A stretch of 64,000 nucleotides of DNA from Mucilaginibacter sp. L196 (GCF_009765905.1 NZ_LMUO01000011.1:341187-405186), one strand, 5' to 3'; shown: positions 36,659-49,331, numbered from the stretch's first letter. Notes: generated by a model not told the origin, from the sequence alone. A program made the numbers and translations.

Positions 36659-38524
36659 TTAGTTTGCGCTCTTTGTGCTGTCTATCGGCATGTTTTTTAG
36701 GTTCTTATTAACCTCGTCCTGTATGTTTTTCTGCATGTCTTCCATCTGCTTTTTCCATTCGGGGCTGTTGAATTGTTTGTTCAATTTGTCAAGTTGACCA
36801 CGCAGTTCGTCTCGCTGTTTTTTCAATTGGTCGCTGCTAAACTGTTTACTCATATGCTCAGCCTGTAATTTTATTTCAACCATTTGCTTCTTAAATTCCG
36901 GACTGTTAACATATTGCTCACTCATTTTTTTAGCCTGCACCTTCATGTCTTCCAATTGTTTTTTCCATTCAGGGCTGTCAAATTGCGCTTTCATTTTTTC
37001 AGCCTGATCTCTCATTTCTTCCCGTTGCTTTCTCCATTCTGCGCTGTTAGCCTGTTTGCCCATTTTTTCGGCCTGAATTTGCATGTCTTTAATTTGCTTC
37101 TTCCATTGCGGGCTATTGAATTGTTCCTGCAGTTTCTTTGCATTCATCTTTATTACAAACATTTGCTTTTTAAATTCAGGAGTCATCTTAAAGTTTACTG
37201 CCGATGCAAAGCGCATACTATCATCAAACTTAAAATCAAATGATGGGTTCTCTTCTAAAAATTCCTTCTTGTCTGATGCAGGCATGTCGCTTAAAGAGCG
37301 GTACTCTTTCTTGTCGCCTTTATCGTCCTCAATAACTATTTTAAACTTTTTTTTGGTGGTATCATCCAATATTTTGGCGGTAGCAGTATCTGTATAAAGT
37401 GCAAAGAATTTCTTTTTATGAGATGTATGTACAGCACAATTGCCTGTTAAATGAGCTGTCGGAGTAGTCTCCTTTATGAAGAAGCTTATCTTATGTGCTT
37501 TTTTCGCGGTTGTTTTCGCTGTACTATATTGCGGTATACCCCAGGCTAACAATGTGCCGATAGCTGCTATGGTAATAATTGCAAGCAGATTAAATTTGGG
37601 TAGTGAATCTTTTGTTTCCATGGTGTTTAATCTTTTAATTCTGTTTAGTAGTGGATATTTTTTATTGCCGGCAGATGCCATAGCCAGTGCATAATGTTGA
37701 CTGTTTTGTTGCGCGATGACAAGCAACGCTTTAGAGTAAGTGAAATTGTTATAATCAGCATCAATAACCATATCATCGCAGCAATGCTCGCGCTTTAGCC
37801 TGATGGTTTTTGAGATCAACCAAACAAAGGGGTTAAAGCAGAGGATGGTTTCCATAATGCACTGCAAAATGTTCAGCAGGTAATCATGCCGTTTAATGTG
37901 CGATAACTCGTGCATCAATATAGCTTCAACCTGATTATTATCAAGGTTATTGATAAGCGATAAAGGGAATATGATGATAGGTTTTAGATAACCGATGGTT
38001 AAAGGAATGGATATGTGCTCCGAGAAATATAACGATACCGTTTTAACGATTTTTAGATTCTTGCATATTTCCTGCGCCTTGTTGGTCCATGAAATATCTG
38101 TTTGTAGGTTCTTTTGTTTGCGGATGTGATGGATGTGTACAAAACCGCCGGTTAACTTTATGGCTTGCAGTATCAAACCTATCATGTATAGGCCTGCTAT
38201 GTATTTGGCATATTGCGTAATTAAGCTTTCTGCCTGTTGTAATAGAGAGGGGGCATGCGTCACACCTAAAATTAGGTTATTGCCTGTGGAGAGTATCGCA
38301 TAATTAGCCATGGCTACATTGTGCAGGTATATTTTGAGCAGATTAGCCATAAACCAGCAGCAAATAATAGTTAAGCCAAGGTAGTTAGCATCGTACTTGT
38401 ATTTTGAGGTGATGCCCGGGAACAGTTGCACCAATACCTGTAATGCAACATAAACTAATAATGCCTGCCCAACAGACTCAAATATGGCCTGGCCAAGGGC
38501 GTTGATAAGGATGCTCGTTGTCAT
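36659..38524 (-). CDS. M56 (BlaR1-like) membrane metallopeptidase with C-terminal coiled repeats
   Basis: A 621-residue protein: four transmembrane helices, a zinc-protease segment MHELSHIKRH (HExxH) with the downstream Glu in REHCCDDMVID, then a further membrane helix (about 303-322) and an external tail. M56 peptidases of this kind cleave the partner repressor, encoded just upstream. The tail (about 440-610) has about seven repeats of 24-25 residues with cores like SPEWKKQMEDM and QAEKM, not a penicillin-binding domain as in BlaR1. It therefore senses something other than beta-lactams by a penicillin-binding domain, or forms a coiled coil. Confidence 0.88.
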   Translation of the reverse strand: MTTSILINALGQAIFESVGQALLVYVALQVLVQLFPGITSKYKYDANYLGLTIICCWFMANLLKIYLHNVAMANYAILSTGNNLILGVTHAPSLLQQAESLITQYAKYIAGLYMIGLILQAIKLTGGFVHIHHIRKQKNLQTDISWTNKAQEICKNLKIVKTVSLYFSEHISIPLTIGYLKPIIIFPLSLINNLDNNQVEAILMHELSHIKRHDYLLNILQCIMETILCFNPFVWLISKTIRLKREHCCDDMVIDADYNNFTYSKALLVIAQQNSQHYALAMASAGNKKYPLLNRIKRLNTMETKDSLPKFNLLAIITIAAIGTLLAWGIPQYSTAKTTAKKAHKISFFIKETTPTAHLTGNCAVHTSHKKKFFALYTDTATAKILDDTTKKKFKIVIEDDKGDKKEYRSLSDMPASDKKEFLEENPSFDFKFDDSMRFASAVNFKMTPEFKKQMFVIKMNAKKLQEQFNSPQWKKQIKDMQIQAEKMGKQANSAEWRKQREEMRDQAEKMKAQFDSPEWKKQLEDMKVQAKKMSEQYVNSPEFKKQMVEIKLQAEHMSKQFSSDQLKKQRDELRGQLDKLNKQFNSPEWKKQMEDMQKNIQDEVNKNLKNMPIDSTKSAN

Positions 38525-38526
38525 AA

Positions 38527-38901
38527 CTAATTGTTTTTTTCTAAGTTATCCAGGTAGTTTTTTATCATGTCCAGTTCTTCTTTGGATGCTTGATTGTTGC
38601 TAAGCACCTGCATTACCAATTGTGATGAAGAACCATTAAATACGGTTGATATAATCTTATCCAATGCGGTATTCTGTGCTTGCTCACGGGTGATTAACGC
38701 TTTATACAAATGTGTTTTGGCAGTGGTGTCGCGCTCAACCAAACCTTTGTCGTGCATAATCTGCATTAATTTAAGGGTGGTAGTGTAGCCGGCGTCTTTT
38801 GTTTTCTCTAAAACCTCATGTACATCACGCACCGAGCACTGGCCCTTTTCCCAAATGATCTGCAATATTTCAAGCTCGCTTTCTGTCGGTTTCATTTCCA
38901 T
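38527..38901 (-). CDS. BlaI/MecI/CopY-family transcriptional repressor
   Basis: A 124-residue winged-helix repressor: PTESELEILQIIWEKGQCSVRDVHEVLE, then YTTTLKLMQIMHDKGLVERD (recognition helix and wing). The C-terminal dimer helices follow. Its partner metallopeptidase gene begins two bases after its stop. A palindromic operator lies 22-38 bases upstream of its own start, indicating autorepression of the pair. Confidence 0.93.
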   Translation of the reverse strand: MEMKPTESELEILQIIWEKGQCSVRDVHEVLEKTKDAGYTTTLKLMQIMHDKGLVERDTTAKTHLYKALITREQAQNTALDKIISTVFNGSSSQLVMQVLSNNQASKEELDMIKNYLDNLEKNN

Positions 38902-38923
38902 TTTTTTGTATTACGAATTCTTT

Positions 38924-38939
38924 CGTACAAATATGTACG
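38924..38939. promoter_or_regulatory. Candidate BlaI-type operator
   Basis: CGTACA-AATA-TGTACG, a perfect inverted repeat containing the TACA/TGTA half-sites of BlaI/MecI operators, though with a wider spacer. A further CGTACA half-site is at 38948-38953. It is located just upstream of the repressor gene. Confidence 0.7.
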
Positions 38940-39097
38940 ATATTTTTCGTACATACAAATTATTTCACATTATTTAACAAAAGAGACGTGAAGAATTGTG
39001 GGATGTTGCATAGAATTGAAAGCTGAACGCTTAATTTTTGATATTTAAGCATAGGCATTTGAATGGACGATGATGAAGGGTTTTCAATCTAAAATGT

Positions 39098-39176
39098 TTT
39101 GTCATTTTGAGCATAGCGAAGAATCTGTAAAATGTAAACAGGTGTACAGATTCTTCGCTATGCTCAGAATAACAAA
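39098..39176. repeat. Palindromic repeat (CATTCTGAG family, second copy)
   Basis: Arms TTTGTCATTTTGAGCATAGC plus GAAGAATCTGTA (39098-39129) and the near-complement (39145-39176). It has the same core AGCGAAGAATCT as the 11669 copy. It occupies the gap between the BlaI/M56 pair and the DUF4835 gene. Confidence 0.85.
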
Positions 39177-39241
39177 GGGGGATTTAGTTACGATATTTAA
39201 ATCCTGTAAATCAAAAAGAATCCTTAAAATCCAGGTTCCTA

Positions 39242-40144
39242 CTATTTATTGCCTTGTAGCGTGGCATATTTATTCCCATCGCCGGGATCGGCCTGGGTAA
39301 GTATGTTCATCGCCGCTATCCTGTCCTGCGGATCGGCTTTGGTAAAAATAGAAACCAGCTCATCGCTTTTAGCGGTATAAAATACCAGCGGATACATGGC
39401 GCCTGAACGGGTGCGGTCAATTTGCTCCAGGTCGGGCAAAAGGTTGGCAATCACTTTAATGCCTTTGCCGGTATTATCGGCCATTATATCAAGCCCGTTG
39501 CGATGATAGTCATACATAAAGCTACGCAGTGGTGCATAAACTTTATCATTCAGGTTTTCAGAAAGCCAGTAGCGGCTCACATTGTTATTATCAAAAGCTT
39601 TCCAGCCGGTATAGGTTGATGTTTGCGCAAGGTTAACTACGTTTTGTGCAAGCGTAAAGTATTGTGTGCCACCGTATCGCGAAAATGTATCATAATCCAT
39701 ACCTATAACTATGTATGCGTAAAAGGCCATTATCGAGCTTAAATTACTGGTAAAGCTTTGGTCGGAATAATCAATGGTTTGGCCTTGTTGATAGGTGAAG
39801 TCGATGTTCTTGTCATTTAACAACATTACTGGGCTGTTGTAGGTGGAATTAAAGACAGGCCTTGATGATTGTACCTGTAATTCGCCGCTAAAGCTGCTGC
39901 TGCCATCCCAACTGGTTACATTCAGCACAAATGTACAATCAAATCTTTCCTGCGACTCAATCTGATCGGCGCACCATTTGTGGCCATTTAAAAAGGTCTT
40001 CATAGCTGTTTCCAGCTCAGTAAATATGCGTTTGTTGGTAGTTTGTATTTTGGGGGATAAAACCGATACCCTTGCATTCAAATCCTGACCGAAAGCAGTG
40101 CAGCTTAAACAAATAAATAACAGGTAAAGGCTAATTTTTTTCAT
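39242..40144 (-). CDS. DUF4835 family exported protein (named PorD in some annotations)
   Basis: 300 residues with a signal peptide ending AFGQ. Family landmarks are LNARVSVLSPKIQTTNKRIFTELETAM-type start (here split: LNARVSVL, KRIFTELE) and FYAYIVIGMDYDTFSRYGG. DUF4835 proteins are restricted to Bacteroidota and are sometimes labelled as a type IX secretion component; I cannot confirm that role from sequence. The start overlaps the coaBC stop by one base (TAATG), so the two are coupled. Confidence 0.85.
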   Translation of the reverse strand: MKKISLYLLFICLSCTAFGQDLNARVSVLSPKIQTTNKRIFTELETAMKTFLNGHKWCADQIESQERFDCTFVLNVTSWDGSSSFSGELQVQSSRPVFNSTYNSPVMLLNDKNIDFTYQQGQTIDYSDQSFTSNLSSIMAFYAYIVIGMDYDTFSRYGGTQYFTLAQNVVNLAQTSTYTGWKAFDNNNVSRYWLSENLNDKVYAPLRSFMYDYHRNGLDIMADNTGKGIKVIANLLPDLEQIDRTRSGAMYPLVFYTAKSDELVSIFTKADPQDRIAAMNILTQADPGDGNKYATLQGNK

Positions 40145-41340
40145 TACTTTATTAATTCAGCAACTTTTTGACAAATGTCCCGGGCAACTTCATCTTTGGT
40201 TTTTAAATCGAAAGTTGTTTTGTTAAGGTTATGGTCAATAATGGTTATTTTATTGGTGTTGCCTTTAAAACCGGCACCCGCATCGTTTAGCGAATTTAAT
40301 ACAATAAAATCAAGATTCTTCTTTTTTAGTTTTAAAATGGCGTTTTGCTCCTCGTCGTTAGTTTCCAGCGCGAAACCCACCAATAACTGGCCATCCCGTT
40401 TTTTCTGGCCCAATGTTTTTAATATATCAACAGTGCTTTGCAGTTCTATATTAAGGTTGCCGTTCTGCTTCTTTATCTTTTTAGGCGATGGGTCAACAGG
40501 TGTATAATCGGCAACTGCCGCGCTCATCACGCAAACATCAGCATTAATATAATTTGTTTCACAAGCCTGCAGCATTTCGGCAGCAGTGGTAACATCAATG
40601 CGATTTACGTGTTGTTTGCTGGTTTGGGCAGTTGGGCCGGAAATAAGTGTTACATCGGCACCCATAGCTGCAAATTCATCAGCAATGGCAAACCCCATTT
40701 TACCCGACGAATGGTTGCCAATAAACCTTACCGGGTCAATAGCCTCATAAGTAGGGCCGGCGGTAACCAATACTTTTTTACCGCTTAACGGAAGTTTTTT
40801 TTTTAGCTGCGCGGATAGAAACGAAATAATTTCTTCCGGTTCTGCCATTCTTCCCTCACCGTGCAGGCCGCTGGCCAGTTCACCCGTGCCCGGATTAATC
40901 AGTATGTTCCCGTACGATTGAAGCTTTGCAACGTTTTGCGTAGTTGCCGGGTGTTTCCACATATCCAGATCCATAGCAGGAGCGAAGTACACCGGGCATT
41001 TAGCCGAAAGATAAATAGCCAATAGTAAGTTATCACAAAAGCCATTAGCCATTTTGGCAAGGGTATTAGCTGTGGCGGGAGCTATTAGCAAAGCATCTGC
41101 CCATAAACCTAATTCCACATGGTTATTCCATTCGCCGCTTTCGGGTATAAAATAATCAACCAGCACCGGTTTTTTTGATAGCGTAGCAAGGGTTAAAGGT
41201 GTAATAAAGCTGGTGGCATCTTTGGTCATAATTACCTGTACATCGGCACCGGCCTTAACCAGTAACCGCACCAATAAAGCCGATTTATACGCGGCTATAC
41301 TGCCGCAAACTCCTAAGATGATCTTTTTACCCTCAAACAT
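40144..41340 (-). CDS. coaBC: Bifunctional phosphopantothenoylcysteine decarboxylase/phosphopantothenate-cysteine ligase
   Basis: Two steps of coenzyme A synthesis. Start at ATG 41340 (MFEGKKIILGV); the longer open frame upstream runs through a terminator and is not family-like. The flavin-dependent CoaC half (about 1-185) has GSIAAYKS, the catalytic His in NHVELG, FAPAMDLDMWKHPA and the NPGTGELASGLHGEGRM lid. The CoaB half (about 190-398) has VTAGPTYEAIDPVRFIGN-type nucleotide binding (VTAGPTYEAIDPVR) and SSGKMGFAIA. The protein has 398 residues, which is normal. Confidence 0.95.
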   Translation of the reverse strand: MFEGKKIILGVCGSIAAYKSALLVRLLVKAGADVQVIMTKDATSFITPLTLATLSKKPVLVDYFIPESGEWNNHVELGLWADALLIAPATANTLAKMANGFCDNLLLAIYLSAKCPVYFAPAMDLDMWKHPATTQNVAKLQSYGNILINPGTGELASGLHGEGRMAEPEEIISFLSAQLKKKLPLSGKKVLVTAGPTYEAIDPVRFIGNHSSGKMGFAIADEFAAMGADVTLISGPTAQTSKQHVNRIDVTTAAEMLQACETNYINADVCVMSAAVADYTPVDPSPKKIKKQNGNLNIELQSTVDILKTLGQKKRDGQLLVGFALETNDEEQNAILKLKKKNLDFIVLNSLNDAGAGFKGNTNKITIIDHNLNKTTFDLKTKDEVARDICQKVAELIK

Positions 41341-41387
41341 ATAATAACCGTTTTGCCGGTACAATGGTAATAAATTTAAAATTAAAC

Positions 41388-41411
41388 AAAAAAACTCCCC
41401 AATGGGGAGTT
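41388..41411 (-). terminator. Intrinsic terminator after rpoZ
   Basis: On the minus strand AACTCCCC-ATT-GGGGAGTT followed by TTTTT; it lies between rpoZ and coaBC and may attenuate read-through into coaBC. Confidence 0.75.
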
Positions 41412-41453
41412 CCAAAATATTTTTTGTGTTATCCGCTTTAAGCGGATAAAGTA

Positions 41454-41789
41454 TTATTGTTGCTCTTTAGCAGGGTTACGGTGATATACCTTACCATCTA
41501 GAAATTCCTGAACAGCTACTAAAGTAGATTTAGGTAATTTTTCGTAGTATTTAGATATTTCAATCTGCTCGCGGTTTTCAAATATCTCTTCTAAGTTATC
41601 GTTAGATGAAGCAAACTCAGAAAGTTTCGCGTGTAATTCTTCCTTGATATTATTTGAAAGCTGGTTAGCCCTTTTCGACATAATTACAATCGACTCATAA
41701 ATGTTGCCTGTTTCGATATCCAACTCACGTAAATCGCGTGTCACTGTGCTGCTTGCAACAGCAGGCTTGTTAATGTTTGTAGTACTCAT
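41454..41789 (-). CDS. rpoZ: RNA polymerase omega subunit (Bacteroidota type)
   Basis: A 111-residue Rpb6/omega-fold protein: TRDLRELDIETGNIYESIVIMSKRANQLS holds the conserved helix, here read in two parts (DIETGNIYESI, MSKRANQLS). Bacteroidota omega has a longer C-terminal tail than the enterobacterial form. It starts 6 bases after the bamD stop; the pairing bamD-rpoZ-coaBC is common in the phylum. Confidence 0.9.
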   Translation of the reverse strand: MSTTNINKPAVASSTVTRDLRELDIETGNIYESIVIMSKRANQLSNNIKEELHAKLSEFASSNDNLEEIFENREQIEISKYYEKLPKSTLVAVQEFLDGKVYHRNPAKEQQ

Positions 41790-41794
41790 ATCTT

Positions 41795-42724
41795 TTAATT
41801 TGGTATTTTCTGATCATTATTCCCTTTTTCTGATGGCGGCTGGGATTTTACCGTGTCTCTTTTAGCAATTTTACGTGCAAGCCTTTGGTCGCTAGCAGCT
41901 TCGGCTAATATATCTTTGGCTTTTGTTATGCCACGTTCGCTCTCTTTTTTCAAAACAGCAACATCACTTAAATATTTACTGTTCGGGTATTTGTCTCTAA
42001 ACTGGTCGGCATCAGTAATCGCCGCGGTAAAACGGTCTTCCTGTAAAAACTCAGCACTTTCCTTAGAATATAAGTATTGAGCCTTAATCGTTAAAAATTC
42101 CATTTCCTCAGCATACTTAGTATCAGGGTAATCACGTAATGAGTTACCAAATGATATAACAGCTGATTGGAAATCACCAATAGTTAAATATAACTTAGAG
42201 TTAGCGTATGATTTTTCTTCCAGCTTATCACGTAAGTTTTGTATCAGCTTACCTGCTTCAGCCACACGCTCGCTTTTTGGGTATAAGTTGATGAACAACT
42301 GCAAGGCATCAATAGCGCTTAAAGTATTCGATTGATCAAGCGAGAAGATCGGCGAATCCAGGTAATAGCAATAAGCTGCCATAAACCGGCACTCCTCGGC
42401 CCTTGTGCTGTTAGGGTAAGTATCCGCGAAAGATTTAAAGTGATACCTGGCTGATGTATAATCATGCAACCTATAGTTGGTGTAAGCGTAGTAGTAGTAT
42501 AAATCTTCCGCTTGTTCCTGTCCGCGGTAGCGGGCAACCAACACATCAAATAGCTCTAAAGCTTTGCTGTAGTTCTTTTTATTATAAAGCCTGATGGCCT
42601 CTTTATATTTTTTGGCGTAATCGTTACTTGCTTTTAACTTCTCAAACTTGCTTTTGCAACTGCCAAATGCAAGTAGTAATACAATTAAAATAGCCCCTAA
42701 TAAATAGTATTGTTTTTTAAACAT
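41795..42724 (-). CDS. bamD: Outer membrane assembly lipoprotein BamD
   Basis: A 309-residue lipoprotein (lipobox FGSC) with TPR repeats: YKEAIRLYNKKNYSKALELF, DLYYYYAYTNYRLHDYTSARYHF and the conserved SNTLSAIDALQLFINLYPKS. BamD binds BamA and client barrel proteins at the inner face of the outer membrane. The C-terminus has a charged tail (KRDTVKSQPPSEKGNN). It starts the bamD-rpoZ-coaBC-DUF4835 block. Confidence 0.92.
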   Translation of the reverse strand: MFKKQYYLLGAILIVLLLAFGSCKSKFEKLKASNDYAKKYKEAIRLYNKKNYSKALELFDVLVARYRGQEQAEDLYYYYAYTNYRLHDYTSARYHFKSFADTYPNSTRAEECRFMAAYCYYLDSPIFSLDQSNTLSAIDALQLFINLYPKSERVAEAGKLIQNLRDKLEEKSYANSKLYLTIGDFQSAVISFGNSLRDYPDTKYAEEMEFLTIKAQYLYSKESAEFLQEDRFTAAITDADQFRDKYPNSKYLSDVAVLKKESERGITKAKDILAEAASDQRLARKIAKRDTVKSQPPSEKGNNDQKIPN

Positions 42725-42905
42725 CGTGCAAAGATAGTTGAATAATGTAATTCAGTCAATTATTTTATTTATAAGCAGCTAATATATAGCCACTTTTTTG
42801 TACACGTGTTATATATATATAGTATTTAACATCTTTTAACCTTTGTACGGGCACGCAAACGATGGCCTATTGCTATATAGTATAAGAGAGGAAAAGTATC
42901 TGTTT

Positions 42906-43180
42906 CGCTACCAGTTTATACGTCTGTATATATACTATAGTATAAAGGGTTTTCTTTGTGGCTATCTCGTTCGCTTATCCGGCACAGGTTTACTATATAT
43001 ATACTATATAATATAGATGTTTTTTTTACGATATGGCTACTCGTTTACATAGGGTGTGGTATATAGCTATATATACTATATAATAATATAGTGGCGTTCT
43101 TTACGGTTATGGCTGTTCGTTTATATTTATATCTCCACTATAATATAGTTGTATATATTCTATATAGTGTAGGTGGCAGT
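42906..43180. repeat. Degenerate tandem array of about 75-base units upstream of the rRNA operon
   Basis: Units share a TATATATACTATA box (cores near 42933, 43002 and 43074) and a downstream block like TTTACGNTATGGCTACTCGTTTA (GGCT anchors at 42960, 43035 and 43111). Periods are 69-76 bases; a weaker fourth unit precedes (42864-42935). It is AT-rich and non-coding. From 43190 to 43350 I see nothing recognisable. Confidence 0.75.
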
Positions 43181-43353
43181 TTAGGTATGTTTAGTTGTGC
43201 GATGTATCCTGAGTACAGCCGAAGAGTGTAGTCGTTCCTTGCACTTTTTAGGTGTTTTAAGTATATAAGTAATGATAGGCAATATTCATGCAAATTTTTC
43301 TTGCTGATTTGCAAAGCTTTACAAGCTTTATTGAATAATTATTAAGCAAGCCA

Positions 43354-43383
43354 TTGCATAATATGAAAATGTGATTACCTTTG
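43354..43383 (+). promoter_or_regulatory. rRNA operon promoter P1
   Basis: TTG at 43354-43356, 19 bases, then TACCTTTG at 43376-43383: a good match to the Bacteroidota consensus TTG-N19-21-TAnnTTTG. Confidence 0.8.
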
Positions 43384-43443
43384 CAACCCGCAAAAAAGGT
43401 AACGCGATGTTGCTTTTAGCAGGTGAAAAAAATGAAATAAATA

Positions 43444-43473
43444 CTGCAAAATACAAAAAGGTTTATACCTTTG
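43444..43473 (+). promoter_or_regulatory. rRNA operon promoter P2
   Basis: TACCTTTG at 43466-43473 with a weaker -33 (CTG at 43444-43446, 19-base spacer). It shares the flanks AAAAAGGTTTA and CAGCCCGC with its neighbours. Confidence 0.65.
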
Positions 43474-43535
43474 CAGCCCGCAATTGAAGGAGAAAAGTGA
43501 GAAGGAAAGCGGCGGAAAAAACTTTAAAATAAAGT

Positions 43536-43565
43536 TTGGAGATAAGAAAAAGGTTTATACCTTTG
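43536..43565 (+). promoter_or_regulatory. rRNA operon promoter P3
   Basis: TTG at 43536-43538, 19 bases, TACCTTTG at 43558-43565. It is the closest promoter to the 16S gene (about 380 bases) and is 92 bases from P2. Confidence 0.8.
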
Positions 43566-43881
43566 CAGTCCCAAAAGAAAGGGTCACCGAGAGGTGAAAA
43601 GCTGAAAGCCGGGAGGCAAAAAAGTTAGAAGCGATTTCTAACAAACAAAATTGAAAAAGTGAATCTCGAGAGAGAAGATCGAAATACAATCCGAACCGGG
43701 AAGGCTAGGGAAAAAGTTCTTTTAAGAAATAGAAAATCATGTAACGTAGTTGAAAGCTTCGGTACGAAAACGGGGAAAGATTCCTAAAGAGTTATGCGAA
43801 TAACAAATAAGGAAAAGGAACTGAAGTAGTATCAAAGTGTTTGATATACGAAAAGAAGAGAGAAAGAGAGGATCTTGTATA

Positions 43882-43898
43882 AAGAAATAATAATACAC
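43882..43898 (+). other. 16S processing stem, 5' arm
   Basis: AAGAAATAATAATACAC pairs with GTTACATGATTATTTCTT at 45516-45533 around the 16S gene with a few mismatches; such stems are RNase III sites in pre-rRNA. Confidence 0.55.
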
Positions 43899-43945
43899 AG
43901 ATTCTATTAATTAATAATAGGGTCAGTGAACAAACAAAACATTTT

Positions 43946-45469
<1,524 letters not shown>

Positions 45470-45535
45470 GGAGCAGGTTCCCTCACTCTCAGCATGAGTA
45501 TGTTTAAAACTGCTCGTTACATGATTATTTCTTAA

Positions 45536-45598
45536 GATTAGATGTGAGACATTAGATGTGAAATATGAGACAAAAAAATCTCAATACTCCAATCTAAT
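45536..45598. repeat. Inverted word repeat in 16S-tRNA-Ile spacer
   Basis: Words TTAGATGTGAGACA and GATGTGAAATATGAGA on the left and TCTCAATACTCCAATCTAA on the right make a loose hairpin in the spacer RNA. Confidence 0.6.
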
Positions 45599-45660
45599 TA
45601 AAAACACACAAAAGGAAACCCAAAAGATGAAGCCATTAGTGGCACTAAACATCTGAAATG

Positions 45661-45745
45661 GCGAGATTGTAAGAAATTACGATTGACGATTGACGAGTTA
45701 CGATTGACTAAAATCCGAAATCGTAAATCTGAAATCCGAAATCAC
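45661..45745. repeat. Word repeat in 16S-tRNA-Ile spacer
   Basis: Short words ATTACGATTGACG, GAGTTACGATTGAC and AAATCCGAAATCG, GAAATCCGAAATCAC repeat in direct and inverted order just ahead of tRNA-Ile. Confidence 0.55.
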
Positions 45746-45747
45746 AA

Positions 45748-45822
45748 AGTCCCGTAGCTCAGTTTGGTTAGAGCACTACACTGATAATGTAGGGGTCAGC
45801 AGTTCAAATCTGCTCGGGACTA
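45748..45822 (+). tRNA. tRNA-Ile (anticodon GAT)
   Basis: Acceptor AGTCCCG pairs with CGGGACT; anticodon stem CTACA/TGTAG encloses the loop CTGATAA (anticodon GAT); T-loop TTCAAAT. CCA is not encoded. It lies in the rRNA spacer, the usual place. Confidence 0.96.
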
Positions 45823-45835
45823 CAGAGGTGAAGTA

Positions 45836-45903
45836 CTTAGTAGCAAGTACATAGTAACAAGACAAAATACTTGATACTAGATACTAGCGACTTGATACTA
45901 TAA
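45836..45903. repeat. Word repeat in tRNA-Ile/tRNA-Ala spacer
   Basis: GTACTTAGTAGCAAGTACATAGTAAC on the left (read as words of TAGTA and AAGTA) and ACTTGATACTAGATACTAGC plus CTTGATACTA on the right form loose inverted arms. Confidence 0.55.
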
Positions 45904-45910
45904 ATCTTAA

Positions 45911-45984
45911 GGGGGATTAGCTCAGCTGGCTAGAGCACCTGCCTTGCACGCAGGGGGTCAACGGTTCGAATCCGTTATTCTCCA
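45911..45984 (+). tRNA. tRNA-Ala (anticodon TGC)
   Basis: Acceptor GGGGGAT pairs with ATTCTCC (two G-U pairs); anticodon stem CCTGC/GCAGG encloses CTTGCAC (anticodon TGC); T-loop TTCGAAT. CCA is not encoded. Confidence 0.96.
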
Positions 45985-46061
45985 CTATACCCACCGATTG
46001 CCGGAAGGCAAGGATAATGAAAAAGGCGATCCGCAATGGAAGACCGGGGTAAAAGTTCTTT

Positions 46062-46099
46062 GACATATTGGAAGAAGTAATTGAAAGAGAAAACAACAG
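46062..46099 (+). other. 23S processing stem, 5' arm
   Basis: This stretch (from GACATATTGG to AAACAACAG) is nearly the reverse complement of 49214-49256 on the far side of the 23S gene, with a few single-base bulges. It would form the long stem cut by RNase III. Confidence 0.85.
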
Positions 46100-46106
46100 A
46101 AGGGAC

Positions 46107-46180
46107 GTTGTTGAGTCTGAAGTGTTGAGTCAGAAGTCGTAAGACCAATGACCTGATGCCCTGATGACACAATGACTAAC
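46107..46180. repeat. Word repeat in tRNA-Ala/23S spacer
   Basis: Words GTTGAGTCTGAAGT and GTTGAGTCAGAAGT on the left, and CAATGACCTGATG, CCTGATGACACAATGAC on the right, form loose inverted arms inside the 23S processing stem. Confidence 0.5.
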
Positions 46181-46218
46181 TAAAAAGCATACATACCGAG
46201 CAAAAGGCGGTATAGTAG

Positions 46219-49101
<2,883 letters not shown>

Positions 49102-49123
49102 GCAGGTAATAATAGGGTTGAAA

Positions 49124-49200
49124 GTAGATGAGTTGAAAGTTAAAAGTCAGTATTCGTAAGAATATTAGCTTTAAACCTTAAACTTTGAACTTTCAACCTG
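49124..49200. repeat. Inverted word repeat in 23S-5S spacer, first
   Basis: GTTGAAAGTAGATGAG and GTTGAAAGTTAAAAGT on the left; ACCTTAAACTTTGAAC and TTTCAAC on the right. A central TATTCGTAAGAATA forms a small hairpin. Confidence 0.65.
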
Positions 49201-49213
49201 AACAAACACTAAA

Positions 49214-49256
49214 CTGTTGTTTTCTCTTATTCAATCACTTCTTTCAATAATATGTC
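49214..49256 (+). other. 23S processing stem, 3' arm
   Basis: Pairs with 46062-46099; starts CTGTTGTTTTCTCTT and ends TATGTC. The two arms flank the 23S gene 110-160 bases from its ends. Confidence 0.85.
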
Positions 49257-49261
49257 ATTGT

Positions 49262-49331
49262 TTACAAGTTAAAAGTCAAAAGTTAAAAGTCAAAAGTACT
49301 TTCAACTTTAAACCTTCAACTTTAAACTATA
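49262..49331. repeat. Inverted word repeat in 23S-5S spacer, second
   Basis: AAGTTAAAAGTC occurs almost in tandem (AAGTTAAAAGTCAAAAGT twice over), then CTTTCAACTTTAAACC and TTCAACTTTAAAC on the other arm. Confidence 0.65.

Noticed and set aside
42906..43180. CRISPR-like array
   Set aside because: The repeats are degenerate, 69-76 bases in period and AT-rich, with no conserved repeat/spacer pattern and no cas genes nearby.
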